From Campylobacteraceae bacterium UBA1877 (GTDB taxonomy: Bacteria > Campylobacterota > Campylobacteria > Campylobacterales > Campylobacteraceae): DNA of 7,351 bases. Below, piece after piece: positions 1 through 6,305 of this stretch (position 1 is the stretch's first letter; every line of letters starts with the position of its first letter). The stretch spans positions 10,693-18,043 of the forward strand of contig DDHL01000069.1 in the NCBI GenBank assembly GCA_002352945.1. Reading direction: 5' to 3'. Below the pieces are notes generated by a model. The model saw nothing but the letters and a program-made list of their open reading frames with translations. It was not told the origin of the DNA and searched no databases. The position numbers were made by a program, and so were the translations under genes.

Positions 1-719
1 CCAATAGCCTCAGCCAATAAAGCTGCCACAACTGAACTATCCACTCCGCCACTTACGCCGCAAAGCACCTTTTTATTACCAACCTTTTGGCGGATCTCTT
101 CAACTTTTTCCTTAGCAAAAGAGCCCATATTCCAAGTGCTTTCACATCCGCAAATATATTTAGCAAAGTTTTTTAACAGTTTTGATCCACACTCACTATG
201 GTATACCTCTGGGTGGAATTGGAATGCATAAATTGGCTTACTCTCATGGGCAATTGCAGCATATGGGGAGTTGTCACTTGATGCAATTTTGACAAATCCT
301 TTTGGCATCTTTTCGGCTCTGTCTCCATGACTCATCCAAACAATTTGTCCTTGCTTAGTTTGCGTAAAAAGAGGAGAGTCTTGCTTAATATCCAATTTTG
401 CTTTGCCATATTCGTGATGGCTTGCTGGAATAACACTCCCTCCAAAATGTTGCACAATAAGCTGCATTCCATAACAGATTCCTAAAATAGGAATTCCCAA
501 ATCAAAAATAGCCAAATCTGGATGGTAAGCATCTTTTGCGTAAACAGAAGCTGGACCGCCACTTAAAATCAAACCTTGAGGTTTGCGAGCTTGAATTTTT
601 TCTATATTTTCATTATATGGCACAATTTCACAATAGATGCCATTTTCGCGCATTTTCCTGGCAATTAATTGAGTATATTGGGATCCAAAATCCAACACAA
701 GAATAGGGACTTGTTTCAT
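1..719 (-). CDS. guaA: GMP synthase (glutamine-hydrolysing), N-terminal part
   Basis: Cytoplasmic GMP synthetase, which converts XMP, ATP and glutamine to GMP in purine synthesis. The window holds about 239 residues from the start; the rest lies beyond base 1. Visible in order are a class I glutamine amidotransferase domain (residues about 1-190) with oxyanion-loop SGGP (53-56), the nucleophile elbow GICYG with Cys82, and the catalytic pair His169 and Glu171 in FHPEV. The start of the ATP-pyrophosphatase domain follows, with its P-loop SGGVDSS at 223-229. All catalytic residues of the visible part are present. The start ATG (719-717) overlaps the nadB stop as ATGA, so translation is probably coupled to nadB and the gene is the third in a lipoprotein-nadB-guaA operon. 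The family assignment is certain; the pairing with nadB links purine and NAD synthesis only by shared transcription. Confidence 0.97.
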   Translation of the reverse strand, partial: MKQVPILVLDFGSQYTQLIARKMRENGIYCEIVPYNENIEKIQARKPQGLILSGGPASVYAKDAYHPDLAIFDLGIPILGICYGMQLIVQHFGGSVIPASHHEYGKAKLDIKQDSPLFTQTKQGQIVWMSHGDRAEKMPKGFVKIASSDNSPYAAIAHESKPIYAFQFHPEVYHSECGSKLLKNFAKYICGCESTWNMGSFAKEKVEEIRQKVGNKKVLCGVSGGVDSSVVAALLAEAI

Positions 720-2182
720 AATTTTCCTTCACAAATAGATGGGTGTGCTGCCAATTGGTGAGCACCTAGACTCTCATGGCGCGACAAAGCCTGGCTTAAA
801 ATTTCCCTTGAAGCCAAGAGTCGCAGCCGCAATAGTTTTCCGGTGCGACATTTTAGCATGTCTTCTACTTGATTCAAAGCCTCTTCTAAACCCTTTGTGG
901 TACGTATTATTCCAGCATAGTTCCACATAAGTTTACGCAATCTCTCTTTTGCATCTTTGTCGCCATCTTGTTTTAAATTTACCGGCCTATTAAAGCTGGC
1001 AAAACCAATTGAAGTAGCCTCTTTAGAGGCGATTGATGCAGCCACTCTGGCTGAAAAAACCAAACCCTCTAATAGTGAGTTACTCGCTAATCGATTAGCA
1101 CCGTGCACTCCAGTATGCGCTACCTCTCCTGCAGCATAGAGATTTTTTGTTCCAAGCACACGCCCATCCAAATCTGTAGCAATTCCACCCATTGCATAAT
1201 GGAATGCCGGCGAGATTGGAATAGGCTCTTTTGGCACATCAACTCCAGCCTCTTGCATTGCAAAATAGATACTTGGAAAACGTTTTGCAAAATCTGCCTT
1301 ACTCCATTTACTTACATCTAAGTACGCTTTTGTTTTTTGCTTATGACAATGTTCAAAAATTGATTGACTCACTACACTTCGGGGCGCTAACTCTCCGTCT
1401 GGATGAAACTTAAATAAAAATCTCTCATTATTCTCATCTATAACTTTAGCTCCCTCGCCGCGCAAAGCCTCGCTTAGTAGCTGTTTTCGGACACCTTTGC
1501 CTTGTATATAGACGGTTGGATGAAACTGCATCATCTCCATATCTTTAAGCTCTAGTCCCGCTTCTAGCGCAATTCCATGCAAATCTGCACTAATTGTTCT
1601 AGCATTTGTATGGATTGAATACAGCGAACCCACTCCTCCACTTGCTAACACAACGCTATTTGCACTTACCCACTCTATTTCACCCTTATGGTACAAACAG
1701 ACTCCATTTACACGAGATCCGGTAAAGGAGAGATCTACAACTTGAGTGTTGTATAAAAGATGGGTATTAAGCTGATTCATCAAAAATACATGTAAAGCCC
1801 TACCTGTTGCATCCCCATTAGCATGTAAAATACGACGAGAACTATGGGCAGCTTCTTTTGTATAGTTAAAATTTCCTTTACTATCTTTATCAAACTCAAA
1901 GCCGTTATCAATGAGTGCTTGAATCCATTTTGGCCCTTCATTACACAAAATTTCAATAGCCTCTTTATTGCCATGGTAACAGCCTGCCTTTTGTGTGTCA
2001 GCAATATGTAGCGGAATATCTTCTGGGCTATTTGCTACTGCTACACCGCCTTGAGCGTAAAATGTATTGCACTCCCATGGATAATCCTTGCTTACTACTA
2101 GCACCTTCATCGATTTTGGGAGCCGAATGGCAGTGTGCAAGCCCGCAATGCCAGCTCCTATTATCACAACATCGTAATGCAT
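716..2182 (-). CDS. nadB: L-aspartate oxidase (quinolinate synthase B)
   Basis: FAD enzyme that oxidises L-aspartate to iminoaspartate, which NadA condenses to quinolinate in de novo NAD synthesis; cytoplasmic. Counting from the chosen start (488 residues), the N-terminal dinucleotide fold [11 protein letters not shown] carries Gly9, Gly11 and Gly14. Residues matching the E. coli active-site set are Glu110 (in [10 protein letters not shown]), His221 (QFHPT), Arg268 (PRSVVS), His328 (FHYAMGG) and Arg364 ([13 protein letters not shown]). This set, with E110 in the HSSRR context, favours NadB over fumarate reductase or succinate dehydrogenase flavoproteins. The frame is open 54 bases further upstream, to an ATG at 2236, but those codons lie over a small lipoprotein gene and the homologous N-terminus begins at 2182, so I chose 2182. 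The C-terminus is short compared with the E. coli enzyme (540 residues) and ends soon after the ESLGAH motif. The stop TGA overlaps the guaA start by four bases. Confidence 0.95.
   Translation of the reverse strand: MHYDVVIIGAGIAGLHTAIRLPKSMKVLVVSKDYPWECNTFYAQGGVAVANSPEDIPLHIADTQKAGCYHGNKEAIEILCNEGPKWIQALIDNGFEFDKDSKGNFNYTKEAAHSSRRILHANGDATGRALHVFLMNQLNTHLLYNTQVVDLSFTGSRVNGVCLYHKGEIEWVSANSVVLASGGVGSLYSIHTNARTISADLHGIALEAGLELKDMEMMQFHPTVYIQGKGVRKQLLSEALRGEGAKVIDENNERFLFKFHPDGELAPRSVVSQSIFEHCHKQKTKAYLDVSKWSKADFAKRFPSIYFAMQEAGVDVPKEPIPISPAFHYAMGGIATDLDGRVLGTKNLYAAGEVAHTGVHGANRLASNSLLEGLVFSARVAASIASKEATSIGFASFNRPVNLKQDGDKDAKERLRKLMWNYAGIIRTTKGLEEALNQVEDMLKCRTGKLLRLRLLASREILSQALSRHESLGAHQLAAHPSICEGKL
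1787..1796 (+). repeat. TACATGTAAA word, copy 1 (in nadB)
   Basis: Exact decamer with right flank GCCC. On the nadB coding strand TTACATGTA reads Leu-His-Val in RALHVFLMN (residues 130-132 from the chosen start), next to the DATG motif. Confidence 0.85.
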
Positions 2183-2307
2183 TAAGAACTTTTTTCTTGC
2201 GGAGGATAGTATGTTGGGCTGGACTTGTAGCCGCATCCACTAAGCAAAAGCAACAAAAGTGATGGTATAATTACCCAATGAAATCGTCTCGTGAAATTAT
2301 AGTTCAT
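2182..2307 (-). CDS. small lipoprotein, possibly LptM (YifL)-like
   Basis: A 41-codon ORF. It begins with an ATG at 2307-2305, preceded by AAGGA (2323-2319) with an 11-base spacer. The product has a basic n-region (Arg7, Arg8), a hydrophobic core of six leucines (17-22) and a lipobox LSGC with Cys25, followed by GYKSSPTYYPPQEKSS and the stop. The mature peptide would be only 17 residues. The CG-x-K...Y-x-P pattern after the cysteine resembles LptM/YifL, a small outer-membrane lipoprotein that helps the LPS translocon LptDE to mature in E. coli. LptE proteins can also start with CGYK, so a truncated LptE-like remnant is an alternative. Gly at +2 would fit outer-membrane sorting. Its TAA overlaps the nadB ATG by one base (TAATG), a classic reinitiation junction. 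Its first 30 bases overlap the divergent DUF721-like gene. The lipoprotein signal is seen directly; the LptM name is inference. Confidence 0.65.
   Translation of the reverse strand: MNYNFTRRFHWVIIPSLLLLLLSGCGYKSSPTYYPPQEKSS
2263..2271 (+). promoter_or_regulatory. extended -10 promoter for the DUF721-like gene and uvrC
   Basis: TGGTATAAT is a perfect extended -10 element (TG-n-TATAAT, hexamer at 2266-2271). No good -35 is visible 17 bases upstream, which extended -10 promoters tolerate. The expected start point, seven bases after the last T, is base 2278, the A of the ATG of the next gene, so the mRNA would be leaderless or nearly so. The element lies within the signal-peptide codons of the divergent small lipoprotein. 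Confidence 0.6.
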
Positions 2308-2727
2308 ATAAAAAATAATCCTTCTTTAACACACCTAAAAAAGATTGAGAGTTATAAAAAACTACTCTCTTTGCTGCCAAAAAGGCTAGCAGGTGGTGTT
2401 AGATTTATGTATAACAAAAACGAAACACTCTTTTTTGTCCTAGAACACCCTGGACTAAAAATGGAATTCAATTATAAGATGGGTTTAATAAAAGAGCTAT
2501 TAAAAGAGCTTATTAGCAAAGATCCAAGTTGCAAAAATATTGATGCAAAAGAGATAAAATGTTTTGTAACCAATAAACCTCCTCTTAAAACACCGCCTTG
2601 TACTCCAACCGGGCCATTTTACACTGAAACGTCCATGGGAGAATTTAAAAACTGCGCCACCTCAAAAGAGCTGCATGCGCAGTTTGAATCCATAAGAGAG
2701 AGGATTTTATGCTCCTTGAGACATTAA
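2278..2727 (+). CDS. DUF721 (DciA-like) protein
   Basis: A 149-residue cytoplasmic protein without signal or membrane segment. Residues about 20-95 resemble the DUF721 fold: a helix with YKKLLSLLPKRLA (26-38), then strand-like LFFVLEHPGLKMEFN (51-65), then a helix IKELLKELI (71-79) and a final strand IKCFVTN. The stretch of hydrophobic strands, HP-x-x-x-MEF and amphipathic helix is what I recall for DUF721 proteins of Campylobacterota. In other bacteria the DUF721 protein DciA loads the replicative helicase DnaB; whether this one does so is inference. The C-terminal part (about 100-149) is Pro- and Cys-containing and unassigned. ATG 2278 is the first start after an in-frame TGA at 2260-2262; no Shine-Dalgarno is seen, consistent with leaderless initiation from the TATAAT at 2266-2271. 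The end overlaps uvrC by 19 bases. Confidence 0.6.
   Translation: MKSSREIIVHIKNNPSLTHLKKIESYKKLLSLLPKRLAGGVRFMYNKNETLFFVLEHPGLKMEFNYKMGLIKELLKELISKDPSCKNIDAKEIKCFVTNKPPLKTPPCTPTGPFYTETSMGEFKNCATSKELHAQFESIRERILCSLRH
2351..2380 (-). promoter_or_regulatory. candidate sigma-70 promoter for the lipoprotein-nadB-guaA operon
   Basis: On the minus strand TTGGCA (2380-2375) and TATAAC (2356-2351) are separated by 18 bases; each differs from the sigma-70 consensus at one position. Transcription would start near 2344, about 37 bases before the lipoprotein ATG. The site lies inside the divergent DUF721-like gene, as expected if the two units diverge with overlapping 5' ends. Not tested; Campylobacterota promoters often lack a clear -35. 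Confidence 0.4.
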
Positions 2728-4514
2728 CTAAGCTTCCAAACTCCCCTGGAATTTACCAATTTTTTGATGAAGATGGGCATCTGCTTTATATTGGCAAAGC
2801 AAAATCTCTAAAAAACAGAGTTAAGAGCTATTTTCGTTTCACTCCAAAACTGTTACCTAGCCCAAATCTTAGCCCAAGAATCCACTCAATGATTTTGCAA
2901 GCTAAGCGCCTTGAGTATCTCGTGGTTTCAACGGAGCATGATGCTTTTATTTTAGAAAACTCCCTTATTAAGCAGTTAAAACCAAAATACAATATCCTCT
3001 TACGTGATGATAAAACCTATCCGTACATTTATATCGACTTTTCAAAACCATTTCCAAGGTTTGATATAACCCGCAAAATTATAAAGGGTAAACACATTCG
3101 CTATTTTGGACCATTTACAACTGGAGCTAGAGCTTTACTTGATGCACTCTATATGCTCTTTCCATTGGTGCAAAAAAAAGGATGCGATAGAGGAAAAAAG
3201 GCGTGTTTATTTTATCAAATGGGCCGCTGTCTTGCTCCATGCGAAGGAAGGATAGATAAAGATGAATATGAAAAAATTGTACAAGAGGCGCTAAAGGTTA
3301 TCCATCAACCGCAAGCTCTTATTAAAGCTTTACATGTAAAGATGGAAAATTATGCAAAAAACCTCCATTTTGAAGAGGCTGCAAAACTTCGAGACCAGAT
3401 TGAACTCATTGCTCAAATGGGGCGCTATAGCCATTTAGATAGTGCCAGACTTGAAGATTTTGATCTTTTTGCTATTCATGTGGAAAAAAAATATGCCTGC
3501 GCATTGCGTCTTTTTATCCGCCAAGGAAAGGTTGTCTCATCATCCCACTCCATTGCCACATCCATCAATGGTTTTGAGCTTGATAGCTTGTATCACTCAA
3601 TGATCCTAGATGCATATCCGCCCCAATCGCCAAGGCTTATCTCAAAACTCTATGTTGCACACGATATTGAAGGCTTATCTAGCTTATGCCAAGTTCTTAA
3701 AGAACGCCACAATAAAGCTTTGGAGATTAAACACCCTTTGCGTGGCGAAAAGCGCCATCTTTGCCAATTAGCCCTTAGAAATGCATCTGAACTTTTAAGC
3801 CAGCATAAAAGAAAAAGCGAAACCCTCCAAGAAGAGATTTATAACTACTTTGATCTTATGCAGCTTCCTCAAAATATCGAAATTTTTGATAACTCCCATT
3901 TGGGTGGTGATGCAACCGTTGGAGCAATGGTTGTTTGGAATCAGGATGGTTTTTCTAAAAATAGCTACAGGCGTTTTCATCTTACATGTAAAGATGAATA
4001 TAACCAAATGAGAGAACTCTTAAGCGCTAGAGCCAAAAGGTTTGATAAAATGCCAGCTCCAGAGCTTTGGGTTATAGATGGAGGCAAAACCCTCTTAGAG
4101 CTTGCATTGATGATTTTAGAAAGCGTTGGGGTCAATATAGATGTTATTGCAATCTCTAAAGAGAAGATTGATTCAAAAGCCCACCGCGCAAAAGGTGCCG
4201 CTAGGGATATTTTACATACCAAAAGAGGCAAATTTATCCTACCACCAACTGATAAAAAGCTGCAATTTTTCCAACGGCTTCGCGATGAAGCCCATAGGTT
4301 TGCAATCTCCTTTCATCGCCAGACAAAAAGGCGTGAGAGCAAAAATCAATCTATTTTAATCTCTTTGGGCATTAGTCAAGGCGCTATTAAAAAACTTATA
4401 GACTATTTTGGTAGTTTTGAAGCTATCTTAAATGCAGACTTTGAGCAAATTAAAAGCGTAACATCTGCAACTGTTGCAAAAAAGATAACCAGCCATGTAA
4501 ATAGTAAGAAATAA
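2709..4514 (+). CDS. uvrC: UvrABC excinuclease subunit C
   Basis: Nucleotide excision repair endonuclease, which is recruited to UvrB at damaged DNA and cuts on both sides of the lesion. 601 residues, normal for the family. The N-terminal GIY-YIG nuclease has GIY (14-16), YIG (27-29), Arg37 and the acidic STEHDAFILE segment (74-83). Four cysteines (159, 166, 174, 178) match the UvrC metal or Fe-S cluster. The UVR motif that contacts UvrB lies at about 210-235 (NLHFEEAAKLRDQI). The RNase H-like 5' nuclease has Asp394 (FDNSH), Asp429, Asp457 (IDGGK) and His536 (SFHRQ), matching E. coli D399, D438, D466 and H538. A helix-hairpin-helix tail follows (about 550-595). A purine-rich GAGAGAGGA (2696-2704) precedes the ATG. 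The gene starts inside the upstream ORF, so the two are co-transcribed. Two TACATGTAAA words fall within it, one of them spanning the Asp429 region. Confidence 0.97.
   Translation: MLLETLTKLPNSPGIYQFFDEDGHLLYIGKAKSLKNRVKSYFRFTPKLLPSPNLSPRIHSMILQAKRLEYLVVSTEHDAFILENSLIKQLKPKYNILLRDDKTYPYIYIDFSKPFPRFDITRKIIKGKHIRYFGPFTTGARALLDALYMLFPLVQKKGCDRGKKACLFYQMGRCLAPCEGRIDKDEYEKIVQEALKVIHQPQALIKALHVKMENYAKNLHFEEAAKLRDQIELIAQMGRYSHLDSARLEDFDLFAIHVEKKYACALRLFIRQGKVVSSSHSIATSINGFELDSLYHSMILDAYPPQSPRLISKLYVAHDIEGLSSLCQVLKERHNKALEIKHPLRGEKRHLCQLALRNASELLSQHKRKSETLQEEIYNYFDLMQLPQNIEIFDNSHLGGDATVGAMVVWNQDGFSKNSYRRFHLTCKDEYNQMRELLSARAKRFDKMPAPELWVIDGGKTLLELALMILESVGVNIDVIAISKEKIDSKAHRAKGAARDILHTKRGKFILPPTDKKLQFFQRLRDEAHRFAISFHRQTKRRESKNQSILISLGISQGAIKKLIDYFGSFEAILNADFEQIKSVTSATVAKKITSHVNSKK
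3331..3340 (+). repeat. TACATGTAAA word, copy 2 (in uvrC)
   Basis: Exact decamer inside a perfect 14-base palindrome CTTTACATGTAAAG (3328-3341). It encodes Leu208-His-Val210 in KALHVKMEN, just before the UVR motif. Confidence 0.85.
3983..3992 (+). repeat. TACATGTAAA word, copy 3 (in uvrC)
   Basis: Exact decamer within CATCTTACATGTAAAGATG (3978-3996), a near-perfect dyad lacking one T. It is read in a different frame from copy 2 and gives Thr-Cys-Lys in LTCKDEYN, beside catalytic Asp429. Confidence 0.85.
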
Positions 4515-4571
4515 TTACATAAAAAGATAACTTTACAACGCCTGTTTTTCCATAAAAAATTCTAAAATGGC

Positions 4572-4592
4572 TTGGAAATATTAAGATTCCAA
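4572..4592 (-). terminator. weak hairpin, possible terminator for the hisG operon
   Basis: TTGGAA (4572-4577) and TTCCAA (4587-4592) form a 6-bp stem with a 9-base loop. Read on the minus strand it is followed, after four bases, by a T-rich stretch. The stem is short and AT-rich, so it is only a weak candidate, about 75 bases beyond the hisG stop. Confidence 0.25.
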
Positions 4593-4653
4593 AAAAAACA
4601 GACCTTAGTTAAAAAACCAACTGACTTTAGCCAAAAAATCGATAAAATTGTAA

Positions 4654-4678
4654 AGCTAAGACTAGATTAGCTGTTTTT
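4654..4678 (+). terminator. hairpin with T-run, terminator after uvrC (probably bidirectional)
   Basis: AGCTAA (4654-4659) pairs with TTAGCT (4667-4672) around a 7-base loop and is followed by GTTTTT (4673-4678). This is a rho-independent terminator shape for plus-strand transcripts from uvrC, about 140 bases after its stop. The right arm contains the hisG stop codon (4669-4667), and on the minus strand the hairpin is followed by TTACAATTTTA, so it may also serve hisG. The stem has few G:C pairs. Confidence 0.45.
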
Positions 4679-5287
4679 GCCTAAAACATTGCAAATATTG
4701 CGATAAAGCTCTAGAATTTCGCCCTTTTTTTCTATAAAACTGTTGTGATTTGCAATAAGATGCGCCGAAGATTCCATTATAGTCTCTACAACGCACAAAC
4801 CATTTTGTTTCATAGTGGCACCAGTTTCTACAATATCTACAATAGCATCGCACATTCCAACAAGTGGCGCTAACTCGATTGAGCCATAAAGTTTGATAAT
4901 TTTTGCAGCCACAGCTTTATTAGAAAAGTGCTGTTTTGCTATACGCTCCATTTTACTAGCAACTGTAATTTCAGGCTTATTATAATCAAGAGTTTCTCCC
5001 TCTGGCATACCTACACAAACCCGGCACTTTCCAATACCCAAATCTAAAAGTTTTACAACATCGGCCCCCTGCTCTTCTAAAACATCCAAACCTACAACAC
5101 CCAAATCAGCAGCTTGATGTTTAACATAGACTGGAACATCTTGGTTGCGAACCAAAAGAAACTTAAATTTTGGCGTTTGCAAAATCAATTTTCTATCTTC
5201 AAATTTAAATTCACTCCCAAACAACTTAGAAAAAATCTCTAATGTTTCTTGAGCAATTCGTCCTTTAGGTAGAGCAATTGTTAACAT
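4667..5287 (-). CDS. hisG: ATP phosphoribosyltransferase, short form
   Basis: First enzyme of histidine synthesis, joining ATP and PRPP to phosphoribosyl-ATP; cytoplasmic. 206 residues marks the short form (HisG-S), which lacks the C-terminal histidine-binding regulatory domain and normally works with HisZ. Visible motifs are ALPKGRIAQETLEIF at the N-terminus, the ATP-side VKHQAADLGVVGLDVL (55-70), and the PRPP-binding loop DAIVDIVETGATMKQNGL (147-164), with Asp147, Asp151, Glu154 and Thr158. No hisZ or other his gene lies in the window, so the partner must be elsewhere. AAGGA with a good spacer precedes the ATG (5287-5285). The gene overlaps the coaX end by seven bases (ATGTTAA), so it is coupled to coenzyme A rather than histidine genes. 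A terminator hairpin overlaps its stop. Confidence 0.95.
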   Translation of the reverse strand: MLTIALPKGRIAQETLEIFSKLFGSEFKFEDRKLILQTPKFKFLLVRNQDVPVYVKHQAADLGVVGLDVLEEQGADVVKLLDLGIGKCRVCVGMPEGETLDYNKPEITVASKMERIAKQHFSNKAVAAKIIKLYGSIELAPLVGMCDAIVDIVETGATMKQNGLCVVETIMESSAHLIANHNSFIEKKGEILELYRNICNVLGKNS

Positions 5288-5919
5288 TTTATTCCTTCTA
5301 GTAATCCACTCTCATCTATTGCTTTTTTCATGCCTCTAAAAACTAGTGATTTATCATAGATTGAGTGTTTAAAAAAACGGGAAAAAAACTTCCCATCTCC
5401 TCCTGTAAAATATATATTTTTATCTTTACATGTATCTTTAAAGAGCATTAAAAGTGGCTTTATAATTCCATAACTTACAGCATCTTGAGTTCTTTGAGGC
5501 AAAGCATCAATTACAATATTTGGATTTAGCCTCACATCCAAAGCTGGCGAGATAAGCTTATACGCCTCCAAACTTGCAGATAATCCTGGCAATATATAGC
5601 CTCCCAAATGCATACCACCTGACATAACATCAACTGTAATTGCGCTTCCTGCATCTACTACAATTCCATCGCTTATTGTATAGCAAGCTGCTATGCGATC
5701 AATGCCCATGCCTTGATATATTGTATCAATATTTAAATATGGCTCAAGATTGATAAAATCTTTTTTCTCCTTTAGCATCTCATCTAGGGCTTTGTTTACA
5801 CTAATATAAAAAACTGTCTCATTAGTGCTAAAGGTTTTAAACTTCTCTATAGGCATTGACCACTCCCGTCCATCGTGAGAGAGGTGAACGTTTGAGTTAC
5901 CAATATCACACAAATACAT
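5281..5919 (-). CDS. coaX: type III pantothenate kinase
   Basis: Phosphorylates pantothenate, the first step of coenzyme A synthesis; cytoplasmic, and the CoA-insensitive kinase of the ASKHA fold. From the chosen start the protein has 212 residues, shorter than most CoaX (about 250) but typical, as I recall, for Campylobacterota. Motifs are the phosphate loop CDIGNSN at residues 4-10 with Asp5, GIDRIAA (72-78) with catalytic Asp74 and Arg75, VDAGSAITVD (88-97) with Asp89, HLGGYILPG (104-112) and TGGDG (172-176). The frame opens at 5940, but the seven extra residues precede the conserved MYLCDIGN, and AAGAAAGG lies just before the ATG at 5919, so I prefer 5919. A TACATGTAAA word overlaps the start codon, and another sits 55 bases upstream, at the end of the preceding gene. 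It overlaps hisG by seven bases. Confidence 0.93.
   Translation of the reverse strand: MYLCDIGNSNVHLSHDGREWSMPIEKFKTFSTNETVFYISVNKALDEMLKEKKDFINLEPYLNIDTIYQGMGIDRIAACYTISDGIVVDAGSAITVDVMSGGMHLGGYILPGLSASLEAYKLISPALDVRLNPNIVIDALPQRTQDAVSYGIIKPLLMLFKDTCKDKNIYFTGGDGKFFSRFFKHSIYDKSLVFRGMKKAIDESGLLEGIKC
5425..5434 (-). repeat. TACATGTAAA word, copy 4 (in coaX)
   Basis: Exact decamer on the minus strand, followed by GAT as in copies 2 and 3. It encodes Thr-Cys-Lys in DTCKDKN of CoaX. This is the only copy with the asymmetric end in the opposite orientation. Confidence 0.85.
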
Positions 5920-5924
5920 GTAAA
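5915..5924 (+). repeat. TACATGTAAA word, copy 5 (at the coaX start codon)
   Basis: Exact decamer overlapping the coaX ATG (5919-5917) and the Shine-Dalgarno spacer. It is part of the 16-base unit ATACATGTAAAACCTT (5914-5929), which recurs exactly at 5969-5984. Confidence 0.85.
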
Positions 5925-5966
5925 ACCTTTCTTGGTGCAAGATGAATGTGCAATTTAGAGACTATT

Positions 5967-6305
5967 TTATACATGTAAAACCTTCCAGCCATATCTTTTT
6001 AATACATGTAAAGCTTTCGAACAGACATCTGATTCAACTAAAATATAGTTTTTAAAGATTTTATGCCCACTTACATTTTCAAGGCGCTCTTTAAGAAGAA
6101 TAAACTCTTGAATCTCTTTTGACATAAGCCTTGTTTTACTAAACCGGCGCCACAAACTTACATAATACGATGAGGTATCAACCCCTACGTAACAATCAAT
6201 TTTCTTGCGTGTGCTAAGGCTCTTTTTGTCAATCAAAACTATTTTTTTGCAAATAATGCCATTTGCAACAAGGGTCTCTACAATCTCGCCCATGAAATCT
6301 TTCAT
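5967..6305 (-). CDS. conserved-looking protein of unknown function
   Basis: 112 residues, lysine- and arginine-rich, soluble, without signal peptide or membrane segment. I do not recognise the family. What can be seen is an N-terminal helix-like MGEIVETLVANGI, a strand-like KKIVLID, a segment KIDCYVGVDTSSYYV, a basic helix SKEIQEFILLKERL, then KNYILVESDVCSKALHVLKRYGWKVLHV to the end. The alternating pattern suggests a small alpha/beta domain. The gene starts directly after the TAA of the upstream lipoprotein (TAAATG, no gap) with no clear Shine-Dalgarno, so translation is probably coupled; Met5 (6293) is an alternative start. A 47-base gap separates it from coaX. I recall, without checking, a similar order of lipoprotein, small unknown gene and coaX in Campylobacter jejuni (Cj0396c-Cj0394c). 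Two TACATGTAAA words encode LHV twice in its last 15 residues, so part of the C-terminus may reflect DNA-level constraint. Confidence 0.8.
   Translation of the reverse strand: MKDFMGEIVETLVANGIICKKIVLIDKKSLSTRKKIDCYVGVDTSSYYVSLWRRFSKTRLMSKEIQEFILLKERLENVSGHKIFKNYILVESDVCSKALHVLKRYGWKVLHV
5970..5979 (+). repeat. TACATGTAAA word, copy 6 (at the end of the 112-residue gene)
   Basis: Exact decamer directly beside the stop codon (5969-5967) of the unknown gene; it encodes the final Leu-His-Val. It shares the 16-base unit with copy 5, 55 bases away. Confidence 0.85.
6003..6012 (+). repeat. TACATGTAAA word, copy 7 (in the 112-residue gene)
   Basis: Exact decamer followed by GCTTT; it encodes Leu-His-Val in KALHVLKRY. 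It lies 33 bases from copy 6, completing a three-copy cluster over 5915-6012. Confidence 0.85.

Noticed and set aside
1821..1830. Near copies of the decamer (GCATGTAAAA at 1821, CCATGTAAAT at 4494-4503)
   Set aside because: They lack the TACATGTA core; the first is set by the conserved NadB motif RILHANG. Not counted as copies.
2183..2236. N-terminal extension of nadB to the ATG at 2236
   Set aside because: The extra 18 residues lie in the body of the small lipoprotein gene in another frame, have no family resemblance, and the conserved FAD motif starts at the expected distance from the ATG at 2182.
1993..2262. Plus-strand ORF of 89 codons opposite nadB
   Set aside because: It mirrors conserved nadB codons and the lipoprotein signal sequence; no ribosome binding site or protein-like pattern of its own.
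4601..4640. Imperfect direct repeat of 18 bases (14 matches) at 4601-4618 and 4623-4640
   Set aside because: AT-rich intergenic sequence with an A-run in each unit; the similarity could easily be chance and no function is suggested.
5966..5971. TATAAA on the minus strand upstream of coaX as a -10 box
   Set aside because: No convincing -35 or extended element and it overlaps the stop-codon copy of TACATGTAAA; too weak to call a promoter.
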